64,000 bases of DNA. It comes from Paracamarosporium sp. OC-R06-R3. Taxonomy: Eukaryota > Ascomycota > Dothideomycetes > Pleosporales > Didymosphaeriaceae. The notes under the pieces were generated by a model. It did no database searches, had not been told where the DNA came from, and saw nothing but the letters and a program-made list of their open reading frames with translations. Location: NCBI GenBank assembly GCA_019828545.1, contig JACVRA010000341.1:83905-147904 (forward strand), written 5' to 3'. The position numbers and the translations under genes were made by a program. This document shows positions 9,896 to 20,162 of this stretch, in pieces; position 1 is the stretch's first letter, and each line of letters begins with the position of its first letter.

Positions 9896-10867
9896 TTACT
9901 CCTTGACATTACCGTTGGAGAATGTGTCGTTAAGCCACCCCGTTAGGACACCGTACATCTTCTCCACCGCTTCCACTCTCGCCTTTTCCTTCTCGGCGTC
10001 TTTCACGGGAAATATATCGAAGGCGTGCGGTTGGCCGTATGTCTTGAACCATTGGACACCAGGTGCCTTCCAGCCATCTCCAGCTTTATCTTTAGGTCCG
10101 TCGCCCGCAATCTTGTCAGCCATCTCTTCGTCCTCGTGACAGAACAGGTCGTGTTCGGCCCCAATCAGCAACAAGTGCGGTGGCAGGCTGTCCCGGCTGT
10201 CAAAATACGCCGGACTCACTCGTATGTCGGTGAGAGAAGGTTTATTCTCAGGATCAAAGTACAACCGCATGATATCAGCATAAGTATCACCGATGAAATC
10301 AGGCACTGAAGGATCAGGACGCGTCGCCATTTTCGTGGCGCCGTCTGGCACCCAATCAACGGGAGGGTAGATGGCTGCTACACCCATTACTTTGGAATGA
10401 AGGCGGGCATCCTGTGCTGCGGAAAGTAAAAGGTTCCCACCAGCAGAACTACCACATAGAACAACTCTTTTCCTATCAATCGGCAGTTCGGGGTCCTCTA
10501 TCACAGCAAGCGACTGCGCAATGATGTCCTCGTAGGCAGTGGGAAATTTGTTCTGTGGACACTTGCTGTAGTCGATGCTAACGACAACACATCCGGCTTT
10601 GTCGGCTATGTGACGAGCTAACGGGTCATCGGCTGCTGGATTGTTGACAATGAAGCCGCCGCCATGGGCGCGGATGACGAGCGGGAGGTTGCCCTTGTGG
10701 TCGCGAGGCACAAAGATCCGACAAGGGTATAGGTTTGGACGACTCGGGTATGTCCTAGTAAAGTCGGGCTGGGTTTCGGGAGAAAGGTAGGAGGAGCGGC
10801 GTATGTAGAGGTTGGTGTTCACAATGGTGCGGATGAGGGCGTATTTGAGGTATTCCAACGTCGACAT
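9896..10867 (-). CDS. Alpha/beta hydrolase, HSL-type esterase/lipase
   Basis: An intronless frame of 323 residues starts at ATG 10867. It has the hallmarks of the hormone-sensitive-lipase (Abhydrolase_3) branch: an oxyanion-hole HGGG at residues 68-71, a nucleophile elbow GSSAG at 139-143 with Ser141, a candidate acid Asp240 in IGAEHDLF, and His281 in YGQPHAF. The order and spacing match a complete Ser-Asp-His triad. The length of about 320 residues is normal for the family. No signal peptide is evident, so a cytosolic enzyme hydrolysing short acyl esters is likely. The substrate cannot be read from sequence. It lies next to the proline-rich gene on the same strand, with no sign of functional linkage. 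Confidence 0.88.
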   Translation of the reverse strand: MSTLEYLKYALIRTIVNTNLYIRRSSYLSPETQPDFTRTYPSRPNLYPCRIFVPRDHKGNLPLVIRAHGGGFIVNNPAADDPLARHIADKAGCVVVSIDYSKCPQNKFPTAYEDIIAQSLAVIEDPELPIDRKRVVLCGSSAGGNLLLSAAQDARLHSKVMGVAAIYPPVDWVPDGATKMATRPDPSVPDFIGDTYADIMRLYFDPENKPSLTDIRVSPAYFDSRDSLPPHLLLIGAEHDLFCHEDEEMADKIAGDGPKDKAGDGWKAPGVQWFKTYGQPHAFDIFPVKDAEKEKARVEAVEKMYGVLTGWLNDTFSNGNVKE

Positions 10868-11970
10868 GATGTTGGTCCTTTGTCAACCTTAGGGTAAGAC
10901 GTCTCTTTAGGCGGTTCGGAGGACTGTCAGAGCTATCTCCAAGGCGAGGCCGAAGGGAAACTAAAGCTAAGCTATCCGCAGCGTCGGTTTCGAAAGGGAT
11001 GAAAGCAACAATAAGCTGACAATAAGTGGTATGAGGTAATTATTGCCGCTGAGGTAAGCGAGCACCAGCAGATTACGTGGAGACGCAAAAATCCACAAGA
11101 TCCTGGCCCAGTAGGACATCTAGAGTCTCTCTACATCTTTAGTATCAAGCTCTGTAATGTAGATGTCTAATATTCTACGGTGTCGACTGTATAAACAAAA
11201 CTATCCTCTTCGGCGCAGTTCGATTATGTCGGCGGGCAATAATTACCGCACCACCTATTGCTGAGGGATGTATGATGTCGTCATAGATTGTCCAGGTACA
11301 CGAGAAATGTTGATATCGCACGGTTTCACCACGAAGTGATGCATCATTAGCACGACAGCTTCCTTCAAACGCTGTGCGCTTGTGAGGTGTTGAACGGCGC
11401 GGTTTCCTACATAGTATAGCGTCATCACGTGAACGGGGCCCAGCATGTGCTTGGACTCGATCCGTGGACGACGATGGTTCGGCGCAGATCGCAGCGCGTT
11501 CCCCACGAAGTGCGATTCTCGAACACCAAGCATTGCTCCTACACAACCATGCGATACTTTGCGCTCCACATTCGCCCGCATGCGCGTCGAATCTAGTGCA
11601 TGTCTCTCGCTTGACGAAAGCTCGAGCCTCGGCAAATTGCATCATTCGCCTCCGTCACGTCCAGGCCGTCACTGCTCGGTCCTCGTAGCCCCGATATGGC
11701 GCCTTATCCAAGTCGGGCTCTTCAAACAGAGCAGGCGGACGGCCAGTGTGCCCAAATTGCTGCCTCCGCCGTTCGTCACACGGCGCGTGCTGTACAGCCT
11801 TGCCCCGGGCAACGTGCTGCCTGGTACAAGTGCGCCCGCTTGCTCGACTTAACTTAAGAGGCGGCCGCGCCGTTTCCACTTGCTTTTGGTATACTGAACA
11901 CTAAGGGTCTAGAAGCGCCGCCACTTCGAATCACATCTTCCTCACAGAAACACAGAAATCCCCGGGAAAC
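10868..11970. other. Intergenic between esterase and heme oxygenase-like gene
   Basis: This 1.1-kb stretch separates divergently transcribed genes and should contain both promoters. Several frames of 70-156 codons overlap between 11175 and 12060 on both strands, as expected in CG-rich sequence with few stops. None has family resemblance or a good start context. Confidence 0.45.
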
Positions 11971-13068
11971 ATGGCGAAGGATAGCGTTCCTCAGGCCTCT
12001 ATATCGAGCGAGATCAACATCGCCGCCAGGTACCCCTCCCCCGCGACATTTCCCCACCAAGATAGTATACTAATAAGAAATAATAGGAGTCTGCACACGG
12101 AACTCAACAAACTCATCACCGCCCGCCTTCCCTTTGCGCTCCCGCCCCTCGCAAGCGACCCAAAGCTCTACACGACCGGCCTCCTCCACTTTGCCCACAT
12201 CTTCCTGACCTTTGAGTCGCTATGGAACGACCTACTTCCCACGAATGCGACAGGCGCTGCAACCTCCCCGCCGACGTCCCCACTATTGTCCTTCCTACTT
12301 GTGAACCCATACGCTGAGCCCGAACTCTTTACCTCCCCGCCGTCGCCAGAGACACTAGCCTTCTTACAGCACCTACGGCCCAAAGGCATAGCTAGATCAA
12401 GCAGAATAAAGAAGGACCTACAATACCTGAGCGGTCTACATCCTACAGACTTCGACGTCATGCTGGCACAATACCCAGGCGAGAAGGTCGCCGAGTTCTG
12501 CACGCACATCAGGAAGAGCGTAGGACACAAGCCACACGTCTTGGTGGCGTATGCGTGGTGTTTCTACATGGCCGTCTTCTCTGGGGGACGGTGGATCCGC
12601 GGGGAACTTGTCAAAGCCGGGCCGGAGTTTTGGTCGACGGGCGAAGACAAAGCGTCGAAAGAAGCAGACGTCCCGCTCACGGAGAAAGGTCTCTCACTCT
12701 GGTCCTTCCCCGGCGTGCATGATGGCGAGGACATCAAAGCCGCATTCAAAGAGCGCCTGCTCGCTGCGGAGACGCTGCTCACCGCCGACGAGCGCGTGGA
12801 CATCATAGAAGAAGCAAAGACCATCTTTAGGCTTTCCGCGGGACTCGTCCACGAGCTCGACGAGAAACTAGGCACCGATTTCGAGCAGTTGAAGCGCGTG
12901 AAAGTCGCTCCGCCATATGCGCATCAGCCGCCTACGAAGGATGACAGGAGCGAGGTGGTCACGTTCAAGTTTCACGCGGGCACGTGGCTCCAGCGCCCAG
13001 AGGTCACGGGTGCGGCTATTGCGCTGGGATGCCTAGCATGTGCAGTCGCACTGCGCTTCTCCTCCTGA
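11971..13068 (+). CDS. Heme oxygenase-like protein with C-terminal membrane anchor
   Basis: Exons are 11971-12029 and 12087-13068. The 57-bp intron has donor GTACCC, branch TACTAATAA and acceptor AATAG, and splicing gives 346 residues. The spliced N-terminus reads IAARSLHTELN, placing His23 where heme oxygenases carry the proximal heme ligand. Residues about 172-192 read VAYAWCFYMAVFSGGRWIRG, which aligns with the family signature around the distal SGG helix. The last 20 residues are hydrophobic (TGAAIALGCLACAVAL), suggesting a tail anchor in the ER, as in animal HO-1. The expected reaction is cleavage of heme to biliverdin, CO and iron. The intron is a multiple of three without a stop, so retention would insert 19 residues just before the heme ligand. 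Residues 60-110 hold a Pro/Ser/Thr-rich insertion. Confidence 0.82.
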   Translation: MAKDSVPQASISSEINIAARYPSPATFPHQDSILIRNNRSLHTELNKLITARLPFALPPLASDPKLYTTGLLHFAHIFLTFESLWNDLLPTNATGAATSPPTSPLLSFLLVNPYAEPELFTSPPSPETLAFLQHLRPKGIARSSRIKKDLQYLSGLHPTDFDVMLAQYPGEKVAEFCTHIRKSVGHKPHVLVAYAWCFYMAVFSGGRWIRGELVKAGPEFWSTGEDKASKEADVPLTEKGLSLWSFPGVHDGEDIKAAFKERLLAAETLLTADERVDIIEEAKTIFRLSAGLVHELDEKLGTDFEQLKRVKVAPPYAHQPPTKDDRSEVVTFKFHAGTWLQRPEVTGAAIALGCLACAVALRFSS

Positions 13069-13504
13069 TCCCTCATCGTGTTATTTCTGGCATAACGTAC
13101 AAATATACTATACTTCCTCGGGATATGGTTCGGCGTCGGTAAAGGTCTAGGGTTTCGGGGTTTGCTTACATCAGGCTGGGCTAAGTTTATATTTTGATCT
13201 CACGACGGGCGTGTTTGGGCGAGATGCATGCGTGTATACTTCAACGATACCCCGATAGCATAAGTATAAAGTTCTAATTCTTGTTCTTGGCGATTTAGAT
13301 ATCTTCACCCACATGTTCACCACTATAACCGGGATAACGGTGTGCGTGCTATGTCACTTCAAGATCGACAACTCGAATAATGTCTCTTGCTATAAGGTGC
13401 TGTTAATAGACATAATAGCGCTATTTAGATGGTCTTAGATCTGCTACAGAGCTGCTAACCTATTGATATGCTACAACACTCCGCCGCCAGTTGGTTCTTC
13501 AGCC
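13069..13504. other. Convergent intergenic spacer
   Basis: This 0.44-kb spacer lies between the 3' ends of the heme oxygenase-like and HET genes. It is AT-richer than its neighbours. Nothing else is seen. Confidence 0.45.
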
Positions 13505-16500
13505 TCAAACGATCTTAATCGTGCGTTCTGGACAATCGACGCCGAAAAGATCTCTCGGATCTACACTGGGTGGATTCCGAACTGGCTCCGTTACTCCTCT
13601 TCGACTCCTCTGGCCACTAATTACATCTGGGAATCTGAGGCCGTTGTACTTAGCACCGAGTTCAAAGTAGCCAATGCGCTTGAAACTAGGCAGTATGTCT
13701 ATCTCTGTTTCGCGATCGCCGGATTGTACAGTATCTTTTCCGGTTGCATTTTGATCCAGCTCTAGAGTCCTCAGCGGAATGCCGCCTTCGATTGTTGCTT
13801 GGTCTTCCTCTTCCAAGAGATCCGATGGCGTTTCGTCGTTGAAACGGCCTTGCCTTTTCCCTTTCCCGCTGCTGGATGGCCCGGCGTTTTCATTTCCAGT
13901 TTGACTGTCCGGTTTAACGGCCTTGGATGAGACGTCGTCTTTGAGTCTCTTCCACTCTAGAGTTGCGGATTTTTTAGAGGAACCATGGTTCTCCGTTCGC
14001 GCTTTGCCTTTCCCTTTGACGTCGTTAACCATTGAGCGTTTTGCTTGCTTGCCCTTCACAGGTGCCACTACCAAGCCTCTCTTACACCATGAAAGAAAGG
14101 GATCTTCTTTTTCGGAAGCTGTCTTTGGCTCTACGTGGAAACAAAGGCACTCTATTTCCTCAGGTAGATCTTTGTGGCGATCTGGGATGAACCAGCCAAC
14201 TGATTCTCCACCTTCTGTTATAAGATCAAAGGCCTCTGGTCCTTCGTTACTATCTCTGGATATAACTGTTTGGTGTTCGCCTTCAGTGTCTCCATGAAGG
14301 TTGACAGTTTTGGTCTGGTGTCTTTTGATGAAGTATGAGTCAGTGTCCGCATCATGTATGACTTCTGGGTCCCAGACGCGCGGTGCATAGTAACGGACGT
14401 TATCTTCGCGGCGACGCCAGAGTAGCGTCTGAACTTTTCCTCTCAGCACAATAGACTTTGCTCGTGAGGCAGTGAATGACTGTTCGCCATCGGTAGATTC
14501 ATTCTCTTCATGATGGTCTGGCGAAGGAAAATCGATGGAGAGCACCTCAATACCACATGCCGGATGCCATATATCCCGTGAAGCATTGTGAATACCGGTA
14601 TTGACTGAGGCCCAGGACCAGGATGGCGCGACGGCAGTTTCCCCCTCCACCTCACCATCCTTTGAGGGTAAACTTGACACATACCAGAGCAGGTCTCCAA
14701 GTAGGTTAGCTTCCCAAAGACCCGAAACGTAGCTATTGCTAAACTCTCTGTGCAGCCCCAGCTCATGCTCTAGGTATTTTGCGATGGCAGCAATCGCGGG
14801 TAGTCTATCAGACGCGTTTGTGAGGCTCCTTATCGAGTAACTTTGCACCAAGTCCCACCACACGTGCGACAAGGCAATATTAAATGCAACCGGCTCCTCG
14901 TAGACATCGCTTGTCCATTTGGAACCCACTTTCACCCTGTCATGGTGCCACCACGCGCTCTGACTCGCCGTCTCTGCTTTCCAGAGATCGTGGAATCTCG
15001 TGCCGAGTTTCCGCTCGAATAGGAGCTGCGTGGCGCCGAAATAGACGATCCGCGAGGACAGCAACTTCTCTTGGAAACACCAAGCGCGGCTGTTCCACAT
15101 GGACAATTTAATATCCGCTAATTGAGTGACGGACTCATCCCAAGTATTTGATTGGATATAGACGGGTACATCTGGTGGCCGATCCCAAAGGCCTTGCGGC
15201 CTCTTCTTGCCTATAGTCATGAGAAGGGGACTCATAGCCAGAGGATTCTGGTCGACAAAGAAGCCTTCTGTGCCAGCCCACGCAGCGCTTGCAGCGATGG
15301 TGAAGCTTGCATGCCGGTATACATCACCCATCATTGCGGCCTCGACTTCAAAGTCTTGGCGGTCGCGTTGGATAATGCATAGAGAATCAATCCACACGTA
15401 GTGGTAACCGAGACGTCGGGTCACTGAAATGGCTTGTTGGAAGTTCAAGCTCAGAGTCGAGACATCAATACCTTGCTGAAATTCGGACAATTTGTCTCTA
15501 GTTAGTGTTCTGAATGTCGGGTTGGGCCCCCAGCAGTGACTGAGAGCCACATATTCTGAGCTCCTGTCTGCATCGGCACGGACTTCGCTGCTGCAAACCA
15601 GTTTGACGACATCGTGGTTTGGGTCGGATACTGAGATCAGGCGAGTCGGCAAGAAGGAATCTGGAGTCGAATTTTGAACTCGAGCAGCGGCTTTAGTCGA
15701 TTCGAGAAATTGACTGATAATGGCGATGGAGATATCGGAGCCTGTAGAAGTCGAAAGCGGAAGGAAGGTCAAGGGCAAATAAGAATTATCTATTTTCGAC
15801 CCATAAGCATTTCTTCGAATCGAAGCTTGAAGATGTTGTTTACCTTTCGTATTTCGCTCAACTTTAATAACCAGTGGCTGCGTACTTTCTGAATGAACAG
15901 ATAAATCTGCATCCGGAAAGCCACGCAATGGTGAATGCCATCCCCTTGGCAGTTTACAGGCACCAAAGTGGGGAATTAGAACTATGTCTTTTTTGGAGGT
16001 GTGGCGTACTTGTAGGATGCGAATGCATACTGCTCTCATCCGGTAATAGAGTGTCTGTATTGCGCTGGCAGCGGAAGCATCTATCCCGGCTTCCTGAGTC
16101 TGCGTGTCCCTTTCTTGCTCTAGCTGCTGGTCGCCCTCGAGGAGTATCCGGAGTTGCTGTTCGTTGAGCCTAGACAAGATCAACGCACAGAGATGGCAAG
16201 TTGAGGATGACCGGAATAGGTCCCTGGGAGACTGCCAGTGTTCAAATACCTCTCCGATCTCTCTTTGGGGCTTACTTTTCTTGTTCCAAGCCTCGAGGAA
16301 ATTGTGGCACATTCTGGAACACATGTTACACTGTTGATGTAAGCGCCTATCGTAGGCCACGTTAAACGCCTTCAAGTGCTCTTCTTCTCCGTATGAAATG
16401 AACCGCTCTAACTGCGCGTTCTCCACCAATGGGCTATCAGATCCTAAACAAATTTCTACATCTTCTGACAACCGTCGGTTAACGGGAAGCTCGTCTAGAC

Positions 16501-17419
16501 CGACACAGCAGGAACACCGCACAAATCCTGGAAACAATTCTCTCTGTCGTTTCTCGAAGGGAGGGGTCTCCAAGGCAGCTCCTTGTGCCGCTAACCACAA
16601 TTGTTCATATCGGACTCCAGGCGCCTGATGATGGTGAACGGTGTCCGTCTCTGACGTCTGTTCGATCCAGAGCGGCTTATTCTGGAGCCGAAAAGACTCT
16701 TCTAGCGCCTCACGTATCTTTCTGTTACCCTCCTCTTCATACCAACTTAACACAGCCTTTTCTCGCTCAGAATACATCAACTCCTTCGCCGTTCTTGCTC
16801 TCACATCTAAGGTCTCCCTCCGGCCTGTTCTGATCTGTAGGATTTTATAACCTAACGTTAAAGACGTTCCGGCGGCGATCCATGTATACATGTTCATCAT
16901 GGTGAGAGATAGCATATCTTCAAGCCCAGATCGTGACCCTAAACCCGTCACAAGCGTCCTGACCCACCACCCGAGCGCAAAAACGAACGAGAAAAGAACC
17001 ACTCGAATGCCCCCCAGAAAGAACTTCCGGAACCACGACCGATGCCTAAACGCATTCTCGTATAATATCGACACCGAAATCAGAATAAGTACAACGTAAT
17101 GGATATATTGTAAAACCACAGCGTCTTGGGTAACGGCGTATCTGAACAAAGCTACCGTGTTGTACACGAAGCCTGTGAGCAAGCAAAAGAGACGGACAGC
17201 ATGAAGGCCATCGGGACCCCATTCCTCGTTCTCGTAGTACGCCGCACCGTGTGTCGCAGGTGTTCGGATGTCCAGGAGGGCAACCTTGCTCTGGAGCTTC
17301 TGCGATACGTTGTTGTACAACGTGGAATAGCGTGTTAGGCGAGAGTGACAAAACACAAGAAGACCAGTGCAGACAAATGGCCCAAATGTTAGAGCAAGGC
17401 AGTTGAATATTGCTCCCAT
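13505..17419 (-). CDS. Large membrane-anchored HET-domain protein
   Basis: A single frame of 1304 residues starts at ATG 17419. The N-terminal 200 residues contain about five hydrophobic segments (roughly 5-24, 74-94, 104-121, 134-153 and 172-193), so this end is probably membrane-embedded. Next comes a basic/acidic linker and Cys pairs (CSCC near 303, CNMCSRMC and STCHLC before 440), typical of the region ahead of many HET domains. The HET domain starts near residue 620 with YVALSHCWGPNPTF and includes WIDSLCIIQRDRQDFEVEAA, then a Trp-containing SRAWCFQEKLLSSRIVYFG block. The C-terminal 250 residues are charged and low in complexity, with a Lys/Gly/Ser-rich tract. HET domains act in heterokaryon incompatibility and related cell-death responses. 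The membrane N-terminus is unusual for the family. Family assignment is secure; the signal it senses is unknown. Confidence 0.87.
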   Translation of the reverse strand: MGAIFNCLALTFGPFVCTGLLVFCHSRLTRYSTLYNNVSQKLQSKVALLDIRTPATHGAAYYENEEWGPDGLHAVRLFCLLTGFVYNTVALFRYAVTQDAVVLQYIHYVVLILISVSILYENAFRHRSWFRKFFLGGIRVVLFSFVFALGWWVRTLVTGLGSRSGLEDMLSLTMMNMYTWIAAGTSLTLGYKILQIRTGRRETLDVRARTAKELMYSEREKAVLSWYEEEGNRKIREALEESFRLQNKPLWIEQTSETDTVHHHQAPGVRYEQLWLAAQGAALETPPFEKRQRELFPGFVRCSCCVGLDELPVNRRLSEDVEICLGSDSPLVENAQLERFISYGEEEHLKAFNVAYDRRLHQQCNMCSRMCHNFLEAWNKKSKPQREIGEVFEHWQSPRDLFRSSSTCHLCALILSRLNEQQLRILLEGDQQLEQERDTQTQEAGIDASAASAIQTLYYRMRAVCIRILQVRHTSKKDIVLIPHFGACKLPRGWHSPLRGFPDADLSVHSESTQPLVIKVERNTKGKQHLQASIRRNAYGSKIDNSYLPLTFLPLSTSTGSDISIAIISQFLESTKAAARVQNSTPDSFLPTRLISVSDPNHDVVKLVCSSEVRADADRSSEYVALSHCWGPNPTFRTLTRDKLSEFQQGIDVSTLSLNFQQAISVTRRLGYHYVWIDSLCIIQRDRQDFEVEAAMMGDVYRHASFTIAASAAWAGTEGFFVDQNPLAMSPLLMTIGKKRPQGLWDRPPDVPVYIQSNTWDESVTQLADIKLSMWNSRAWCFQEKLLSSRIVYFGATQLLFERKLGTRFHDLWKAETASQSAWWHHDRVKVGSKWTSDVYEEPVAFNIALSHVWWDLVQSYSIRSLTNASDRLPAIAAIAKYLEHELGLHREFSNSYVSGLWEANLLGDLLWYVSSLPSKDGEVEGETAVAPSWSWASVNTGIHNASRDIWHPACGIEVLSIDFPSPDHHEENESTDGEQSFTASRAKSIVLRGKVQTLLWRRREDNVRYYAPRVWDPEVIHDADTDSYFIKRHQTKTVNLHGDTEGEHQTVISRDSNEGPEAFDLITEGGESVGWFIPDRHKDLPEEIECLCFHVEPKTASEKEDPFLSWCKRGLVVAPVKGKQAKRSMVNDVKGKGKARTENHGSSKKSATLEWKRLKDDVSSKAVKPDSQTGNENAGPSSSGKGKRQGRFNDETPSDLLEEEDQATIEGGIPLRTLELDQNATGKDTVQSGDRETEIDILPSFKRIGYFELGAKYNGLRFPDVISGQRSRRGVTEPVRNPPSVDPRDLFGVDCPERTIKIV

Positions 17420-17902
17420 GCTGTACGCCGTGGGCTTTATTAGTGTTGAGCCGAGGCACGCTCACATGAGGGCTCTTCGCTGTCTTTGCCAGCGATAAAG
17501 AGGCACTGCTTACTCGCTGTAGAGATAAAAAGCCCTCAAACCTTGTCCGAGACTGGAATGTTTATTGAGCTAGATATGCGGGACAAAAAATGTCGTGAGT
17601 TTCGACGGACAAGGCTGAAGGATTCTTGACATGCTGACTAGCTCGTACTGATGACCACCATCCAAGTTGGGAAGACGACGTGTTGACCGATACAGCTTTG
17701 CGCATGGGCTAAACTATTTTCACGGTTAAATCGGCAGAATAGGTATAGCTACGAGGAATGAACTGGGCGAGAGGCCCCCACCCCTCATTCTGGGCTGTAT
17801 TCTTTCTTCCTCGACCTCCCTTGTATTTCCACCAAGCTGTCCCTGTATACTTTGTGGTGCACCTCACTTGGAGTAACCTAGGTTCTCTCTAATCTACGTT
17901 CC
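17420..17902. other. Divergent promoter region
   Basis: This 0.48-kb spacer lies between the HET gene (minus) and the small membrane protein gene (plus), and must serve both. A pyrimidine-rich stretch near 17800-17830 precedes the small gene. No specific site is recognised. Confidence 0.4.
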
Positions 17903-18280
17903 ATGATGGCTTCACAGAGGACGATAACCTGGTGGAACATCACCTGGAGCGACGTCACGTGGCGCAACATGCAGCCCACAGTCAAGGAGCTGCGATACTA
18001 CCCTCTATACTTCATTGCGGCAATCTTTTCTTTCTCTTTGTTGATCTCGCTCCCAGGTAGCAACATACTATACTTCCACTGGATCTTTCTCGGGTGCTTG
18101 GCGCTCGTTCTGGGATTCGTCGTCTTGGTCTTTGCCTTTGCCCTGGTGCTAGGGCTTGTCTCGGCTCCGTGGTCGGTTCCCTGGTTATTGGAGAGGAGAA
18201 GGCTTATGCAGCGGCGCGAGATACTCAGGCAGGTCTACAATCAGAATCACAGCGAATTTCACGAAGCGTATCGCGACTAA
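17903..18280 (+). CDS. Small two-helix membrane protein, function unknown
   Basis: An intronless frame of 125 residues. The N-terminus is Trp-rich (TWWNITWSDVTWRN) and is followed by two hydrophobic segments at about 35-56 and 60-88. A basic, Arg/Gln-rich tail follows, with ERRRLMQRREILRQ. It sits head to head with the membrane-anchored HET gene, 483 bp away. That arrangement could mean shared control but proves nothing. A second ATG at codon 2 gives an equivalent start. I do not recognise the family; the composition and hairpin-like topology support a real membrane protein. Confidence 0.5.
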   Translation: MMASQRTITWWNITWSDVTWRNMQPTVKELRYYPLYFIAAIFSFSLLISLPGSNILYFHWIFLGCLALVLGFVVLVFAFALVLGLVSAPWSVPWLLERRRLMQRREILRQVYNQNHSEFHEAYRD

Positions 18281-19191
18281 GGCTGGATAACGTTTGCGGC
18301 GTGATTTCTGCTTTCTGGAATGCACGTAAATATCGCGACAGATGCTAGATTGAGAGGAATAGATGACTCTTGTTCGTGGAAGTTTAGACTGTAGCGACTT
18401 ATCCTCTGCTGCTGCGAGATGAATTCATTACAACGGAATTTAAGACGAGGGTCTTGTCGCCTTTCTCTATTCGCAGACAGTTGGTGTTGCCATCGTTGTT
18501 GTACCTCTACATTGCAGTCTCATTTGCATTCGGAATCTGGAGTACGCTCCCAGTCAGCCCTACCGCTTAGTTCCTAACCCTAAATATCTACGTCTAGATG
18601 TGGAAACAGTCTTTAGCGAGGTTGGTTTTCCCCTAAGAGTACCACTTTGCGAGGAGATGAGCAAGGCAATTCGCACTAGTCAGCGTGTCTAGATACTCAG
18701 ACCTAGGCACCGCGTCTATCTGTCTGTTTATTAACTCTGCATTATTGGATTTCCACTACGTAGGGAGGGACGTTACCAACAGCACCCAGCTTTTGATTTA
18801 TTAGGACCATGGTTTCTAGTAGACTTCCCAAATCCAGTAATCGCATGTTGAGTTCATGCTCTCGTATGCAGTCAGAAACGGCGGCATATGGGATCGAACG
18901 AACCAGCGATAGGTGGCAAAGCATGAAAGGGTTCCTGGGAAACATTCCTCACTCTCCTTCCCGATCCATGGGTGAAGTATGCGCACGTGGTACCGCGGAC
19001 TTCGCACGTAATCGATAGTGAACTACGGCGGGACACTAGCACCACTCGCGCACGCGCAACGTCAACCTCAACTCGTGTCGACGTTTCAGCTGCGGCGTAG
19101 TCTTACACCTTATTCTTCTTCCCTTGCCACCAAACGCAGGCCTCGTCAGGCGCACACCTACTGTAACCTCTCGCCTCGCACCACCGCCACC
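18281..19191. other. Intergenic, upstream of UBC6
   Basis: About 0.9 kb. Short frames at 18742-19018 on both strands are mutual shadows. Pyrimidine-rich sequence around 19115-19190 leads into the UBC6 start. No gene is seen. Confidence 0.45.
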
Positions 19192-20162
19192 ATGGCCTCG
19201 CGCGGCTTCAACACAAAGACGCCCACCATCAAGCGCATTCGTAAGCATCCCTCCCAGCTCCGCTACGCTATGCGCCCACACAGCCGCGCAACCTTTACTA
19301 ACCGCCCCCAGTGAAAGAAGCAGCCGAGCTCGAAGCGCACCCATCTCGCGATTTCCACGCCGCCCCCCAAGAAGACAACCTCTTTGAATGGCACTTTACG
19401 CTGCGCGGCCCGCCCGCGCCCTCCCCCTACGCATCCGGCATCTACCACGGCCGCATCATCCTCCCCGCCACGTACCCTCTTAAACCTCCAAACTTCCGTT
19501 TCCTCACGCCTACCGGGCGGTTCGAAGTCAACCGCGAGATCTGCCTCAGCATTTCGGGACACCATGAGGAGACGTGGCAGCCTGCGTGGGGGATACGCAC
19601 CGCGCTTGTGGCGATCAGGAGTTTTATGGATAGCGAGGCGAAGGGCCAGGTTGGGGGGTTGGAGTGTGACCGTGGGGTGAGGGAGAGGATGGCAGGGGAG
19701 AGCGCGGCGTGGAGGTGTGCGGCGTGTGGGAAGAGTAACGGGGAGATCTTGAAAGAGAGGGAAGACGTGTGTAGGGAGATGGAGGGGGAAAGTGAGGAGA
19801 AAGAAGAGGCTGTGCCGGAGGAGTTGAGACTCGCGTATCGGGAGGATTTGGGTGGGAAGGAGGAGGAGAAGACAGAGGAGGGGAAGGATGCGGCGAAGGC
19901 TGCGAACGGCGCGCCTGTCAAAGCACAGGTATCCGCTTCGTCGACATCTTCAGCTTCGTTGCCGCAGGCTCCGAGGGCGGCGTCGACTCCAGCACCAGCA
20001 CCACAGCCTACACGAACGGTACCAGCTACTACGTTTCCAGTCCGTCAGGGAGCCGTCGTCCAACAGCACACACCCGACCGGTCATTACAATGGATCGACA
20101 CGTGTATCTACGGCGTCGTTGCTGCTTTGCTGTTCATGGTGCTGAAGAAATTCGCCTCCTAG
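19192..20162 (+). CDS. UBC6: Ubc6-type tail-anchored ubiquitin-conjugating enzyme E2
   Basis: Exons are 19192-19240 and 19312-20162. The 71-bp phase-1 intron has donor GTAAGC, branch TACTAAC and acceptor CCCCAG. The product is 299 residues. The start ATG lies in a GCCACCATGG context. Splicing yields KRILKEAAELEAHPS running into EDNLFEWHFTLRGP, the classic Ubc6/UBE2J N-terminus. The active-site cysteine is Cys94 in VNREICLSISGHH, and the Trp-rich WQPAWGIRTAL follows. Residues 165-275 are an acidic then Ser/Ala/Pro-rich linker. A hydrophobic anchor near 278-296 (CIYGVVAALLFMVL) ends in KKFAS. The enzyme transfers ubiquitin at the cytosolic face of the ER in ER-associated degradation. A CAAC pair at about residue 149 is present in the linker. 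Length and layout are typical. Confidence 0.93.

Noticed and set aside
11175..11852. Overlapping frames of 126-156 codons on both strands
   Set aside because: Mutually exclusive frames in CG-rich sequence with Cys/Arg-rich random-looking products; no supporting features.
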